DNA of 64,000 nucleotides from Lonicera japonica. Lineage: Eukaryota > Streptophyta > Magnoliopsida > Dipsacales > Caprifoliaceae. The position numbers were made by a program, and so were the translations under genes. The stretch is taken from positions 10,381,386 through 10,445,385 of the forward strand of contig CM038471.1 in assembly GCA_021464415.1 (NCBI GenBank), in the 5' to 3' direction. This document shows positions 1 to 11,021 of this stretch, piece by piece. Every line of letters starts with the position of its first letter. The first letter of the stretch is position 1. The notes beneath the pieces were generated by a model, which was not told where the DNA came from, did no database searches, and was given only the letters and a program-made list of their open reading frames with translations.

Positions 1-214
1 TATTTTGATTTCAAAGAGTAACATGTTTAATAATTTTAAAAACTCTCTTCATATGTGTAAACTCTAAGAATTGATTGGATTTATGGGTTTTGGGTTATTG
101 TTTGTGGCCTATGCTTTGCTATTGGACTACTATTTTTTAGGTTATTGTTTGGGACATATGAATCCTTGCGACTCAGGCTTGAAGATTGTCATTCTTGTTC
201 CTTGGTTTGCCATT
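1..214. other. AT-rich flank, probably intron or intergenic
   Basis: AT-rich sequence left of the first retrotransposon. It may be an intron of the Ca2+-ATPase gene whose exons lie to the right, but no exon was recognised here. The 77-codon open frame at 71-304 has no recognisable protein features and runs into the LTR, so I treat it as chance. Confidence 0.4.
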
Positions 215-219
215 AGATT

Positions 220-393
220 TATTGATAATTCAATATTATTTTATTTTAGTTATTTTTATGTTATTTTATTTGTGGGTATAGTCCTACCTTGTTTGGTATT
301 TTAGGTAAGCTAGGATGTTACTCTCTATATAATGTGCCTAGTATTCATTCGTTATGATATGGAATAAAATAATTCTTGTTCTCTAAATTATCA
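220..393 (+). repeat. 5' LTR of copia-1 (174 bp)
   Basis: Direct repeat of 5412-5585 with one mismatch. It contains a TATA-like box TATATAA at about 326-332, and an AATAAA-like run (GGAATAAAATAA) before the end, which fits promoter and polyadenylation roles. The first three bases TAT also precede TGATAA in the related copy at 13413, supporting the start at 220 rather than at the TG. Confidence 0.93.
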
Positions 394-405
394 TGGTATC
401 AGAGG
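394..405 (+). promoter_or_regulatory. Primer-binding site of copia-1
   Basis: TGGTATCAGAGG immediately follows the 5' LTR. It matches the 3' end complement of initiator methionine tRNA (TGGTATCAGAGC consensus), the usual minus-strand primer of plant copia elements. Confidence 0.9.
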
Positions 406-904
406 TAGGTTAGAAACCTAGGTGTGGCCAAAACACGTGCCAGAAAAAACCCTAGCCGTTGTCACTGTGCACGCCACGAAAAAACCCTACCCGCCGCCGT
501 CGTTCTTTGCTTACTGGCGTGCGTAATACTTTACCTTTCCCGAATCCAACCTCACAGTCTTGCTCGGAATTCCCAGACGAGTAGAACCCCGGCAGAACCA
601 CCGGAAACGGACGTTGCACGCGCCCGCACGCGCCACCGCCCCTCTGCGCGTGGATCTCACGCGCCGTCAGTCTCCACCGCGCGTGGAGGCGCGTGGATGC
701 TCCGATTGATGCCAAAATTTCCAGGGCAGATCGTCTCTTTGTTCCGCACCTTCTTCTCACCCAGTTTTGGTTAACTCAGTCCGGATTTGGCCTGGTTTGG
801 TATTTCCAGATTTAGTGTAACGTGTTAATGTGATTGCCTGCTGTTTTATTGTTCCAGCTTTGGTTTATTCAGTTCTGAGTTGGTTTAGTTTGATTCTCTT
901 CTAT
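406..904 (+). other. GC-rich leader of copia-1
   Basis: Untranslated leader between the primer-binding site and gag. It is strikingly GC-rich (CACGCG and CGCGTG words around 615-700) compared with the AT-rich LTR. The open frames on both strands here (424-774 plus, 452-760 minus) arise from low stop density and have no family features. Similar CGCG-rich leaders occur in the two other copia elements nearby, and may hold packaging or dimerisation signals (inference). Confidence 0.6.
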
Positions 905-1966
905 ATGAACTATAAACTTGCTATGGTGGGTGCTAGTAGTCCAGGTCTCACAGAATCTTCTAGTGGTTCCACCATAAGCTCGTCTTCTACGTCCACAGAA
1001 ACTATGTCGCAATTTGCTACTATTTATTCGATGAGTGAAAATCCCGTGGCCAATATTAGTCACAAATTGAATGGACGGAATTACCTCGAATGGGCACAAT
1101 CAATGAGACTGTTTATCGACGGCAAAAGAAAATTGGGTTATGTGAATGGTGAGGTAGTACCATCCCCATCTAACGACTCGGGCTTTAAGTCATGGCGTGA
1201 GGAAAATTCGATGGTTACCTCGTGGTTGATCAATTCCATGGAGGCTGGACTCGGTAAACCTTATATGTTCCTGCCGACCGCTCGAGATATCTGGCACGCG
1301 GTTAAGGAAACGTACTCGGATCTAGACAACTATTCTCAAATGTTCGAACTTAACAACCAGTTGTGGAAGATGCAACAAGGAGATCGTGGGGTTACAGCCT
1401 ACTACCATGACATGATGGCCATATGGCAAGAGTTGGACTTGTTTGAAACTGAAGAGTGGGAAAACCCGAATGATAGTGCTCGTTACAAGAAGGTTGAGCG
1501 AGGTCGGGTGTTTGTCTTCTTGGCTGGACTAAATAAGGACCTAGACGAGGTTCAGGGTCGTATTTTAGGCAGAATACCGTTGCCCACTATCCGAGAGGTA
1601 TTTTCAGAAGTACGAAGAGAAGAGGCTCGACGATCTGTGATGTTGAAAGACGACCGGGAGTCCCGTACAGATGGTGAGGGCTCGGCACTGGTAGCCCTTG
1701 ATAAAGCCGTAGACAGTGATAAGAGGGGAGGGAAACAGAAATTGTGGTGTGATCATTGCAAGTGGTCAGGTCATACTAGGGATAGTTGCTGGAAGCTTCA
1801 TGGTAAACCGGCAAATTGGAAGAAGCGTGATAACAAAACGAGGGGAGGAACTCGAGCATTCCAAGCAAGCAATGCAGATTCAGTGCAACCATCTTCCTCA
1901 GAACCACTTCCATTTACAAAGGAACAATTTGAGCATCTGTGTAAATGGTTCAAGCCCATTCTTTAG
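905..1966 (+). CDS. gag: Copia-1 gag (capsid/nucleocapsid)
   Basis: Structural protein of the retrotransposon particle. The N-terminal part, with KLNGRNYLEWAQSMRLFIDG, is a copia-type gag (UBN2-like) domain. A CCHC zinc knuckle CDHCKWSGHTRDSC (CX2CX4HX4C) lies near residue 280 and binds RNA. I prefer the ATG at 905 (MNYKLAM) over an in-frame ATG at 830, because the related gag at 14075 starts at the same point; 923 is also possible. The frame ends at a TAG at 1964-1966, where the family polyprotein would continue into protease. The next frame overlaps it by 22 bases and fits loss of one base in a CCC run at about 1957. Confidence 0.9.
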   Translation: MNYKLAMVGASSPGLTESSSGSTISSSSTSTETMSQFATIYSMSENPVANISHKLNGRNYLEWAQSMRLFIDGKRKLGYVNGEVVPSPSNDSGFKSWREENSMVTSWLINSMEAGLGKPYMFLPTARDIWHAVKETYSDLDNYSQMFELNNQLWKMQQGDRGVTAYYHDMMAIWQELDLFETEEWENPNDSARYKKVERGRVFVFLAGLNKDLDEVQGRILGRIPLPTIREVFSEVRREEARRSVMLKDDRESRTDGEGSALVALDKAVDSDKRGGKQKLWCDHCKWSGHTRDSCWKLHGKPANWKKRDNKTRGGTRAFQASNADSVQPSSSEPLPFTKEQFEHLCKWFKPIL

Positions 1967-2835
1967 GAAACTCTGACTCCTCCTGTTCCATAGCTCAGTC
2001 AGGTAATAAATTTACCGCTACAATTGCCTGTATCAAATCCCATAGCAACTGGATATTAGATTCAGGGGCCACTGACCACATGACCGGTATCTCGGAATTT
2101 TTTTCGTCATATACTCCGTGTGCAGGGAATCAAAAGGTTAAAATTGCTGATGGTTCATTTGCTGCGGTTGCCGGCAAAGGAACCATAATCGTCTCCCCGT
2201 CTCTCACTCTTACAGATGTCTTACATGTCCCTAATTTATCGTATAATCTTATATCTGTCAGCAAATTAGCTCTTGATCTCAATTGTCAAGTTAACTTTTG
2301 GTCCTCTCATTGTGAATTTCAGGATTCAAATTCAGGGAAGACGATTGGGGTTGCTAAACAGGATGGGGGTCTCTACTTCTTCAATAATGGGTCTACTTCT
2401 GGAAGGCAAGACCGGCAGACTTGTTTTAATTCTATTTCTGTTTCTAGTGATAGTCAGATTTTGTTATGGCATTATAGGTTAGGACATCCAAACTTTCAGT
2501 ATTTAAAACATTTGTTTCCCAAATTATTAATGAATAAAATTTTGCTTAAATTTCGGTGTGAATCTTGTGAATTAGCAAAACATCAACGCACGGTCTTTCC
2601 GTCTCAACCATATAAGAAATCACAACCTTTCACCTTGATTCACAGTGATGTTTGGGGTCCCTCTAGAGTGCCCACTTGGTCTGATAAACGTTGGTTTGTA
2701 ACTTTCATTGATGACCACACTAGAGTATGTTGGGTCTTTCTTTTAAAAGAAAAATCAGAAGTTGGGAGTGTGTTTCAAAACTTTTACACCATGATACACA
2801 CAGTTTCAAACCAAAATTCAAATTTTTCGGAGTGA
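1945..2835 (+). pseudogene. pol: Copia-1 protease and N-terminal integrase (frameshifted part of pol)
   Basis: Continuation of gag-pol in another frame. The aspartic protease active site is WILDSGATDHMTG near residue 31. The integrase zinc-binding region HYRLGHPN...CESCELAKHQR is near residue 175, followed by the catalytic-core start HSDVWGPS and DDHTRVCWVFLLK. The frame stops at 2833-2835, inside the core, just before the conserved SDNGKEF segment, which is read in the following frame. Loss of two bases (one CA) from the short CACACA run at about 2802-2807 would explain the shift. I see no slippery site typical of programmed frameshifting. Confidence 0.88.
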
Positions 2836-2860
2836 TAATGGGAAGGAATTTTTTAATAAG

Positions 2861-5404
2861 ATGTTAGGGGATTTTTTTGTAAAAAATGGGATAATTCATC
2901 AAAGTTCCTGTAATTATACTCCTCAACAGAATGGAGTTGCCGAAAGGAAAAATAGACATCTACTTGAAGTTGCTCGTGCTCTAATTTTTCAAACTAAAGT
3001 TCCAAAATACCTTTGGGGCGATGCTATTTTGACTGCTACTTACCTTATTAATCGGCTTCCAACACGAACTTTGAAATTTAAAGCCCCTATAAAATTGCTT
3101 TCTGATCTATTTTCCAACACTCGGTTATTAGGGGATATTCCCTTAAAAATATTTGGAAGTGTTGCCTTTGTTCATAATCATGACCCAAAAAATTCTAAAC
3201 TTGATCCAAAGGCACACAAATGTATTTTTGTAGGTTATCCTACAAATCAGAAAGGGTATAAATGTTTTGATCCGATTTCCAAGAAATTATACATTTCTAT
3301 GGATGTTACCTTCTTCGAGGGGCGATCCTATTACAACTCCCATCTTCAGGGGGAGAGCACGAGTGAAGATGGTGGTTACGTTTTTGATAATTCAGTCGTT
3401 GATGTTTTGTATGAACAAGTACCTAATTTGAACACACAATCTGGGAAAACAAATGAATTAAATATTGAAGATATTGGTGTTGGTAATGGAAAACAACCAG
3501 GGGTAGTGTCATCCCAAATTCTGACTACCGATGGACCAGAGATGTGTGCAAAACGGTATAAAGGTCTTGTTTATTCTAGGAAAAATCCAGAACAAGGAAG
3601 GGAAGAAACCATTCCTCTGCAACCCCAAGAATCCAACCTGGAGATGGATCATGATACTCACAATGACTCTTTCGAGATACCGGAAGGTAGTTCTCAAGCC
3701 AATATCGAGTCAACTCAGTCTGATCAACTTGATCTCCCTATTGCTCTTAGAAAAGGAGTCAGAGCGTGTACGAAATCTCCCAAATATCCCATTTCGAACT
3801 TTGTGTCATATGAAAATATCTCACCCTCCTATTCTGCATTTATCTCTCGTGTGTCGAATGTGGTTATTCCTAACAATGTTCAGGATGCTCTAAATGTTCC
3901 GGAGTGGAGAGAAGCGGTGTATGAGGAGATGAGAGCGCTGGAGAAGAATGCTACTTGGGAGAAAGTAAAGCTTCCAGAAGGAAAGACAGTTGTTGGTTGT
4001 AGATGGGTATTCATTGTGAAGTATAACTCAGATGGGTCAGTGGAACGGTACAAGGCTCGCCTGGTGGCTAAAGGCTTCACTCAAACGTATGGTGTCGACT
4101 ACTCCGAAACTTTTTCTCCCGTGGCAAAATTAAATACAGTTCGGGTTCTCTTATCAGTTGCAGCTAACTTGGACTGGCCTCTGAATCAGTTAGATGTGAA
4201 GAATGCCTTCTTGAATGGAAACCTAGAAGAGGAAGTTTATATGGAACCTCCACCTGGTTTTACTGAGGAATTTGGGACAAAAATCTGCAAGCTAAAGAGG
4301 TCTTTGTATGGCCTTAAACAATCCCCTAGGGCATGGTTCGAAAGATTAACGAAGTTCCTCAAAGGCCAAGGGTATAATCAAGGGCAGTCTGATCATACTC
4401 TCTTCACTAAGACGTCCACAAGAAACAAACTTTCAGTTCTCATTGTTTATGTGGATGATATGATTTTGACAGGGGATGATGTTGAAGAAATGAGTCGTCT
4501 GAAACAAAATCTTGCTAGAGAATTTGAAATTAAGGATCTTGGCGACCTACGATACTTCCTTGGAATGGAGGTGGCCCGTTCAAAAAGTGGTATAGTAGTC
4601 TCACAACGAAAATATATTCTGGATCTGCTGTCAGAAACTGGGATGAGTGGGTGTAAGCCATCGGATACTCCCATAGAACTGGGTACCAAGCTAGGAGATG
4701 TTAAAGATGGTGTTCCAGTCGAAACAGGGAGATACCAGAGGTTAGTTGGGAAACTAATCTACTTGTCTCATACGCGCCCTGACATCGCTTTCGCTGTGAG
4801 CATGGTTAGTCAATTCATGCACTCACCATGTGAAGAGCATCTAGAGGCTGTGTACCGTATTCTTCGTTACCTCAAAGGCTCCCTAGGGAAAGGTCTGTTC
4901 TTCAGGAAGAACGATAAAAGAGGGATAGAGGTATATACTGATGCTGATTGGGCTGGCTCGATTACTGATAGACGGTCCACGTCTGGCTACTGTACGTTTC
5001 TTTGGGGCAACTTGGTTACATGGAGAAGTAAGAAGCAAAGTGTTGTCGCTAGAAGTAGTGCAGAAGCTGAGTTTAGATCAATGGCTCAAGGAGTATGTGA
5101 GGTTCTTTGGCTACAAAGGGTCTTAGAGGAACTCAAAAGGCCAATAAGTCTACCGATGAAACTATACTGCGATAACAAGGCTGCTATCAGTATTGCCCAC
5201 AATCCGGTATTACATGATAGGACAAAACATGTTGAAATTGATAGACACTTCATCAAAGAGAAGCTAGAAAGTGGAATAATATGTATTCCCTTTGTTCCGT
5301 CTAATCAACAAGTTGCAGATATTTTGACCAAGGGTCTGTTAAGGCAACCATTCGAATTTCAAGTGAGCAAGTTGGGCATGACGGATATCTTCGCACCAAC
5401 TTGA
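2861..5404 (+). pseudogene. pol: Copia-1 integrase C-terminus, reverse transcriptase and RNase H
   Basis: A long open frame with the rest of pol. The integrase glutamate region QQNGVAERKNRHL is near residue 28. The reverse transcriptase has QLDVKNAFLNG near residue 443, LYGLKQSPRAWF near 490 and the catalytic YVDDM near 529. RNase H has DADWAG near 693, SSAEAEF near 733 and DNKAAI near 770. It ends DIFAPT and its stop codon overlaps the polypurine tract. All key catalytic motifs are present, so this half could be functional if expressed in frame. The first ATG in this frame is internal to integrase and is not a natural start. The frame is separated from upstream pol by a small deletion. Confidence 0.92.
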
Positions 5405-5411
5405 GGGGGAG
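5403..5411 (+). promoter_or_regulatory. Polypurine tract of copia-1
   Basis: GAGGGGGAG lies directly before the 3' LTR and overlaps the pol stop codon. It is the plus-strand priming site. The LTR therefore begins with the next base, which makes its first bases TAT and not TG. Confidence 0.9.
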
Positions 5412-5585
5412 TATTGATAATTCAATATTATTTTATTTTAGTTATTTTTATGTTATTTTATTTGTGGGTATAGTCCCACCTTGTTTGGTATTTTAGGTAA
5501 GCTAGGATGTTACTCTCTATATAATGTGCCTAGTATTCATTCGTTATGATATGGAATAAAATAATTCTTGTTCTCTAAATTATCA
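5412..5585 (+). repeat. 3' LTR of copia-1 (174 bp)
   Basis: One substitution against the 5' LTR. It is followed by the target duplication AGATT. Confidence 0.94.
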
Positions 5586-5590
5586 AGATT

Positions 5591-6241
5591 CATGGTGCAA
5601 TAGCATTTATTTACAATAATATTAGTATGATCCTGGCTTTCCATCATGCAACAAATTTAAGCCAAATTAAAAAAGTTCGAGTTTGTAACATAATACTAAC
5701 CTGTCTGTAATACAATTGTTATTATAGTTGGTTCTTGGAATCATCAGACACTTTTTTTGCATGCCATTATTTTTGTTTTTTGATCAGAAATTGCCTGTCA
5801 TTATTATGGAGTTGGTATTTTATGTTTCTTTTCTTTTTCCCGTTAATATTAGTGACATCCATTTATAGTTTTGTAGCGTGTTTCTTTCTGACCAGAAAAG
5901 GAGAAAAAGGAAACATTCTTTACTTCATTGATACTCTAAGCTAAATTTGTTTTGACATCGATTAATACGTTGTTCTTTGTTGCAATTTGCATCTGTTGGT
6001 AATATATTATCCACCGCAGAATTTTAATTTAACTGGCGCCTCTCCTGCTTCAGTTTGTTTTGTGGATTAAATTGTAATTCCTGTATGTGATCATGATACA
6101 TCTCATTCCTCAATGGTCCATCTGAACTAAACATTTTCTAACATTTTGTTTCATTTTTTCTCATTTTGTTTGGGCAATTTTTCGACTTCCTCGTCAGTGC
6201 TAAAACACGTATTTTTCTGAAATTATCTCTTTTCGAAGTAG
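5591..6241 (+). other. Probable intron of the Ca2+-ATPase remnant
   Basis: AT- and T-rich non-coding sequence that ends in a plausible acceptor (CGAAGTAG) directly before the ATPase exon at 6242. No further exon was found in it. The 69-codon frame at 5735 is T-rich and hydrophobic by composition only. Confidence 0.55.
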
Positions 6242-6301
6242 GATCCTTGTCAGCCAGGTGTGAGGGATGCTGTTCAACTATGTAAAAATGCCGGTGTGAA
6301 G
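6242..6301 (+). pseudogene. Ca2+-ATPase (ACA8/10-like) exon, phosphorylation-domain part
   Basis: A 60-bp exon flanked by AG and GT that reads DPCQPGVRDAVQLCKNAGVK. This is the segment just before the VTGDN motif in plant type IIB autoinhibited P-type Ca2+-ATPases, which pump Ca2+ out of the cytosol and are regulated by calmodulin. Donor AAG|GTATTT and acceptor TAG fit. The next expected exons (VTGDN, the TGDGTNDAP hinge and several membrane segments) do not follow before the C-terminal exons at 14922. The gene is therefore broken or heavily rearranged. The ACA8/9/10 clade is favoured because those genes have many small exons and the closest remembered sequence. Confidence 0.85.
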
Positions 6302-6576
6302 GTATTTTCCGTATTTATTCTACTCGGTATACGTGATGATCATGTTCTTTATGCTAGTTAGTTATTTTATGGTGCTATTATTTTTTATTCTTTGTCCAAC
6401 TAAAGCAATCGTGATTTCTAGAAGATAATTTAAAAAGCTTTGGAAAGAATCACTTGATTTCTGAACATCTGCAATTTCTTGCTGGTGTGCTCTTGCTACT
6501 AATGTTAGCACAGCATTATTATCAGAATTGGTTTTGTATGCATCTATACATCTAAAATTAGTTATTTACGGTAATA
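6302..6576 (+). other. Intron remnant between ATPase exon and copia-2
   Basis: Non-coding sequence starting with a splice donor. No downstream ATPase exon is seen before the second copia element. Confidence 0.5.
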
Positions 6577-6581
6577 TTTTA

Positions 6582-6793
6582 TGTTGAGATTTATATTTAT
6601 GTAATGTATATGATGTGTATGCATAGGTCACATGTAATGTATATGATATGTATGCTTAGGTCACATAACACTTAAGGGCTAGACAGGTATTTTAAATTAT
6701 AGGGAAGAAACCCTATTTTCTAGGTTTTCACTTGTATATAAAGAGTGGTTCTCTCTTCAATAAGATCATCATTTTATTCTCACATCTCTCACA
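6582..6793 (+). repeat. 5' LTR of copia-2 (212 bp)
   Basis: Begins TGTTGAGATTTATATTTATG and ends CTCTCACA. It contains a 33-bp tandem repeat (ATGTAATGTATATGATGTG... twice, about 6600-6665), and a TATA box TATATAAA at 6735-6742 followed by AAGAGTGG. PBS-like TGGCATCAGAGG follows at 6794. Confidence 0.93.
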
Positions 6794-7179
6794 TGGCATC
6801 AGAGGATTTTTTGTGAGAAATCATCTTGCTGCGCCTCCATTCCAGCAGAGAAACCCTAGCCCTTCTTAACCTAGCCGTCAACCTCTTATTCTACACAAAA
6901 CCCTAGCGGCCGCCCCACTTTCTTCCAAAAACACCTCAAATACTTATCTGTTCCCGGAACTACCTATACAGATCTGCTCGGAATCCCGAGACGAAGCCCA
7001 CCGTGCAAGCGCTCCGCGGGACGACCTCCCACGCGCCTCCACACGTCGCCGTTTCCATGTGCCTGAGATCCATGCGCCGTCACTGTTCACGCGCGTGACA
7101 GCACGTGTGTGACCCATTTCTGTCCAAATTTTCCAGAACCTCTCTTTAAGCCAATTCCAACAGGTTTCCAAGCTTCCTT
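6794..7179 (+). other. Primer-binding site and GC-rich leader of copia-2
   Basis: TGGCATCAGAGG at 6794-6805 is an initiator-Met primer site with one change (GCA for GTA). A leader rich in CACGCG/CGCGTG words follows at about 7010-7115, like those of copia-1 and copia-3. The minus-strand open frame across 6944-7186 is a compositional shadow. Confidence 0.6.
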
Positions 7180-7218
7180 TTGCCATCTTTTAACAATTAT
7201 TTTTTGGTGATTAATCCT

Positions 7219-8927
7219 ATGGCCGCTTTACCAAATAAATCCCTTATCAACTTTACAAATACGCCCATTATTTGTTCTGAAAAATTAAGTGGTTTAGGAA
7301 ATTATATGTCTTGGTCTGCCTCAGTGGAATTATGGTTTATTGGTCAGGGTTTTGAAGAACACCTGATCCAACGGGTTACTGAAATTATCGAGAAAGACCG
7401 TCCTCAATGGAAACAAATTGATGCCTTTTCATGCAGTATCCTCTGGCAGTCTATTGACCGCATTATCGTTGATCAATACCGACCGTACCGTACATGCTAT
7501 GAGGTATGGCAAAAGGCTAAAAGACTATATTCAAATGACATTAATCGCCTTTATACCGTTGTCTCTCGTATGAAGACGATTAACAAGCAGGAAACAAGCA
7601 CGATCTAGATATGCAAAAGTATTTGGGCCAAATTGAGACATTTCAGCAGGAGTTTAATGAAATGATGCCTCTTTCAACTGATATTGAAAAACAAGAAGCA
7701 GATCGTGGAAAATTTTTCATGGTTCTTGCACTGGCTGGCCTACCTACAGAACTCGATTCTGTTCGCAATCAAATTTTGGCAAATCCTGGGGTTCCAACCA
7801 TGGATATGATATTCGAGCAGTTAATTCGTATATCCGCGCCTCTGAGCACTCCTATTGAGCCTACCACTTCTACTGATTCTGCTATCTTGGCATCTCAAAT
7901 GACTTATCGGCGAGATGACAACATCGGGCAGAAAGGTCGAAATCGCCCTCGCCCCAAGTGTACTCATTGTAATACTCTGGGCCACACTGTAAGTTGCTGT
8001 TACAAACTCCATGGTTATCCGCCTAAAGTGGCTAACGTTTCACAATATGATTCTTTCTCTGGGGATCCCTCTGGGACTATGACCGTCTCCGCTTCTGAGT
8101 ATGCTGAGTTTCAGAGATTTCAAGCGAATAACCAGATATCCGCCGTAGCCTCAACCAGTCAAACTGGTACTTATACTGCCTACATCTCTCAGTCATCCTC
8201 AATTGGGCCATGGGTTCTTGATTCTGGGGCTTCCGATCATATGTCTGGTAACAAAGATCTGTTTTCCCGTATTCATTACACTAGTAAATTTTCTACTGTT
8301 ACCTTAGCTGACGGCTCACAAATTAAAGTTAGAGGAATTGGACAAGCTACACCTTTGCCTTCTTTACCTCTAAATTCTGTTCTCTTTATACCAAATTGTC
8401 CCTTTAATCTAATTTCCATTAGTGAATTAACCCAAACATTGCCATGTTCTGTTATCTTTATCGCTAATTCAGTTCTTTTGCAGGACCGGGACACTGGGAG
8501 GACGATTATAGTAGGACGTGAGTACTGTGGATTATACTACCTCACCCCACCGCCAACCCCTGTTGCCTGTGTTGCTATTGACCCCCCCACCATTCTTCAT
8601 CAACGTTTGGGACATCCTAACCTCCAAAAATTACAAAAGTTGGTGCCAAGTCTAGCGAGTCTATCGATTTTAGAGTGTGAGTCATGCCAGTTAGGAAAGC
8701 ATGTTCGAAGTTCTTTTTCGAGTCGTGTGAATAAACAAGCAGAGTCTCCGTTTTCTTTAATCCATTCCGATGTATGGGGTCCTAGTCGTGTTCAATCAAC
8801 TTTGGGTTATCAATATTTTGTTACATTTGTTGATGATTTTTCTCGGTGTACTTGGTTATTTCTAATAAAAAATCGTTCTGAAATGTTTTCCATATTTCAC
8901 ACATTTTGTTCCGAAATTAAAACCTAA
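7219..8927 (+). pseudogene. gag-pol: Copia-2 gag, protease and integrase N-terminal half (disrupted)
   Basis: Gag starts at MAALPNKSLINF (7219; an upstream in-frame ATG at 7180 is possible) with GLGNYMSWSASVELW. A frameshift near 7605 separates it from the rest, which continues at 7611. A CCHC knuckle CTHCNTLGHTVSCC lies near 7960, protease WVLDSGASDHMSG near 8210, integrase HQRLGHPN...CESCQLGKH near 8600, and core residues HSDVWGPS and DDFSRCTWLFL follow. A TAA at 8925-8927 replaces a glutamine codon in the KTQFG context, after which the same frame carries on. Confidence 0.88.
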
Positions 8928-9293
8928 TTTGGAGTCACTATTCGTACTCTCCGCAGTGACAATGCACGTGAATATTTTTCTGCCCCATTTCAATCTTTTA
9001 TGAATTCTCAGGGTATACTTCATCAATCTTCATGTGCACATACTCCACAACAAAATGGAGTGGCTGAGCGAAAAAATAGACACCTGATTGAAACTGCTCG
9101 TGCTCTCCTTCTTCACAATCATGTTCCACAACGTTTCTGGAGAGACACCGTTCTCACCGCTTGCTATTTAATTAATAGGATGCCGTCCTCTGTTTTAGAC
9201 AACCAAGTGCCCCATTCTTTGCTATTTCCCAACCAACCTCTTTATATCGTCCACCCTCGTATCTTTGGCTGCACTTGTTTCGTTCATGACCTC
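8928..9293 (+). pseudogene. pol: Copia-2 integrase C-terminal part, cut by insertion
   Basis: Same frame as the preceding piece, reading RTLRSDNAREYF and then HTPQQNGVAERKNRHLIE, the integrase catalytic glutamate region. The coding sequence is cut at FVHDL (9293) by the LTR-LTR insertion and resumes at 11022 with LTPGKDKLHPKSLK. Confidence 0.9.
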
Positions 9294-10170
9294 TGATATG
9301 ATCCGGCCTAGCTCTAGTTTATATTCAATCATGGTGGTTCGTGGCATTCCAAATGATGATCCACACATGATGGCAAACAAGGATAGAGCATGAAAATTCA
9401 AAAGGAATTCCGTATAATTTCACATGCTTGATGCAAGAAGCTAAATGATGATCATGCATTCCAAGGAGTTCCTAAAGATTGGGCATGAAAGTTTAAGATG
9501 GAGAAAGCCCGAAGTTAAAAGGTGAAGAAATCAGAAAAAGTGTTTGCCTAAAGCGTGGGCACGCCAAAGCTGGGAATTGCGACCAAAAGGCAGAAGTACT
9601 ATTTTGATAAGGCGCGGGCACGCCTTAAAGTCCGAAATTCAGCCTTATTTTTCTAGCGTGTTCTCACGACCGACTAGCGAAGAATGTAATTAGTTTTATT
9701 ATTATTTGGGCAGCTTCTTTATTTCTTTAATAGGACTTTTATTTTAATTAGGAGATAATATCTAGTTTGTTTCCTTTTATTAGGATTCCTATTTTTAATA
9801 GGAAATAGTTTCCTTATTGTTTAGGATTCTATTGTTTTGTTTACTCCTATTTAAAGGAGGCACAATATTGTTTTATTAATAAAGTAAAGTTATGAATACA
9901 ATTATGATTGGAGAGTTTTCTCTTTGTGTTCTCTAAGAACATGTTGAACATGATGAATTGACTAATTCGCGTGTTTCTTGACTTATCAATCTAGCATCCA
10001 CACTAGATTGTGGCGTCTTTCACTATACCGAGGTTCGCGCTTCTATAAACGTTGGGTTTAGGTTCCATTATCTATCTATTCGTCCTATTCCAAGGTTCTA
10101 GTCTCTTTATAGACTACGGGTCAATGATTCACAAACGACTTGGTTAGGAGTACGATCCGGGATCGCGTCA
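9294..10170 (+). repeat. Left LTR of the nested LTR-LTR element
   Basis: 877 bp. It contains a TATA-like CCTATTTAAAGG near 9846 and AATAAAGTAAAG near 9879, and ends GGGATCGCGTCA. Confidence 0.85.
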
Positions 10171-10176
10171 TTGGTA

Positions 10177-11021
10177 TGATGTGATCCGGCCTAGCTCCAG
10201 TTTCTATCCCATCATGGTAGTTCGTGGCATTCCAAATGATGATCCACACATGATGGCAAACAAGGATAGAGCATGGAAATTCAAGAGGAATTCCGTATAA
10301 CTCACATGTTTGATGCAATAAGCTTGAATTATAATCATGCATTTCAAGGAGTTCTTAAAGATTGGGCATTGTAGTTTAAGAGGAAGAAAGCCTGAAGTTA
10401 AAAGGTGAAGAAATCAGAAGAAGTGTTTGCCTAAAGCGTGGGCACGCGAAAGCTGGGAATTGCGACCAAAAGGCAGAAGTGCTGTTTTGATAAGGCGCGG
10501 GCACGCCTTAAAATCCGAAATTCAATTTTATATTTTCTAGCGTGTTCTCACGATCGGCTAGCGAAGAATATAATTAGTTTTATTATTATTTGGGTAGCTT
10601 CTTTATTTCTTTAATAGTCTTTTATTTTAATTAGGATTCCTATTTTTAATAGGAAATAGTTTCCTTATTATTTAGGTTTCTATTGTTTTGTTTACTCCTA
10701 TTTAAAGGAGGCACAATATTGTTTTATTAATAAAGTTAAGTTATGAATACAATTATGATTGGATAGTTTTCTCTTTGTGTTCTCTAAGAACATGTTGAGC
10801 ATGATGAATTGATTAATTCGCGTGTTTCTTGACTTATCAATCTAGCATCCACACTAGATTGTGGCGTCTTTCACTATACCAAGGTTCGCGCTTCTATAAG
10901 CGTTGGGTTTAGGTTCCATTATCCATCTATTCGTCCTATTCCAAGGTTCTAGTCTCTTTATAGACTACAGGTCAAGGATTCACAAACGACCTGGTTAGGA
11001 GTACGATCCGGGATCGCGTCA
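10177..11021 (+). repeat. Right LTR of the nested LTR-LTR element
   Basis: 845 bp direct repeat of 9294-10170. It lacks about 32 bases that the left copy has (the AGGAGATAATATCTAG region). Confidence 0.85.

Larger units (their letters stand above)
215..5590 (+). mobile_element. Young Ty1/copia retrotransposon (copia-1), TA...CA ends
   Basis: Nearly intact LTR retrotransposon with identical 5-bp target duplications AGATT at 215-219 and 5586-5590. The LTRs (220-393 and 5412-5585) are 174 bp and differ only at one base (GTCCTACC against GTCCCACC), so the insertion is recent. The order gag, protease, integrase, reverse transcriptase, RNase H is the Ty1/copia order. The LTR starts TATTGATAATT directly after the polypurine tract and ends AATTATCA, so the first dinucleotide is TA rather than TG. 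An 8-bp inverted repeat TGATAATT/AATTATCA sits near the ends. Two small lesions split the polyprotein into three frames, so this copy is probably not autonomous unless frameshifting rescues it. Confidence 0.95.

Noticed and set aside
424..774. Open frame of 116 codons and its minus-strand partner at 452-760
   Set aside because: They lie in the GC-rich leader of copia-1 between primer site and gag, show no family motifs, and overlap each other; low stop density explains them.
1945..1966. Programmed frameshift between gag and pol of copia-1
   Set aside because: No recognisable slippery heptamer, and a second shift at about 2805 inside integrase shows simple indel decay.
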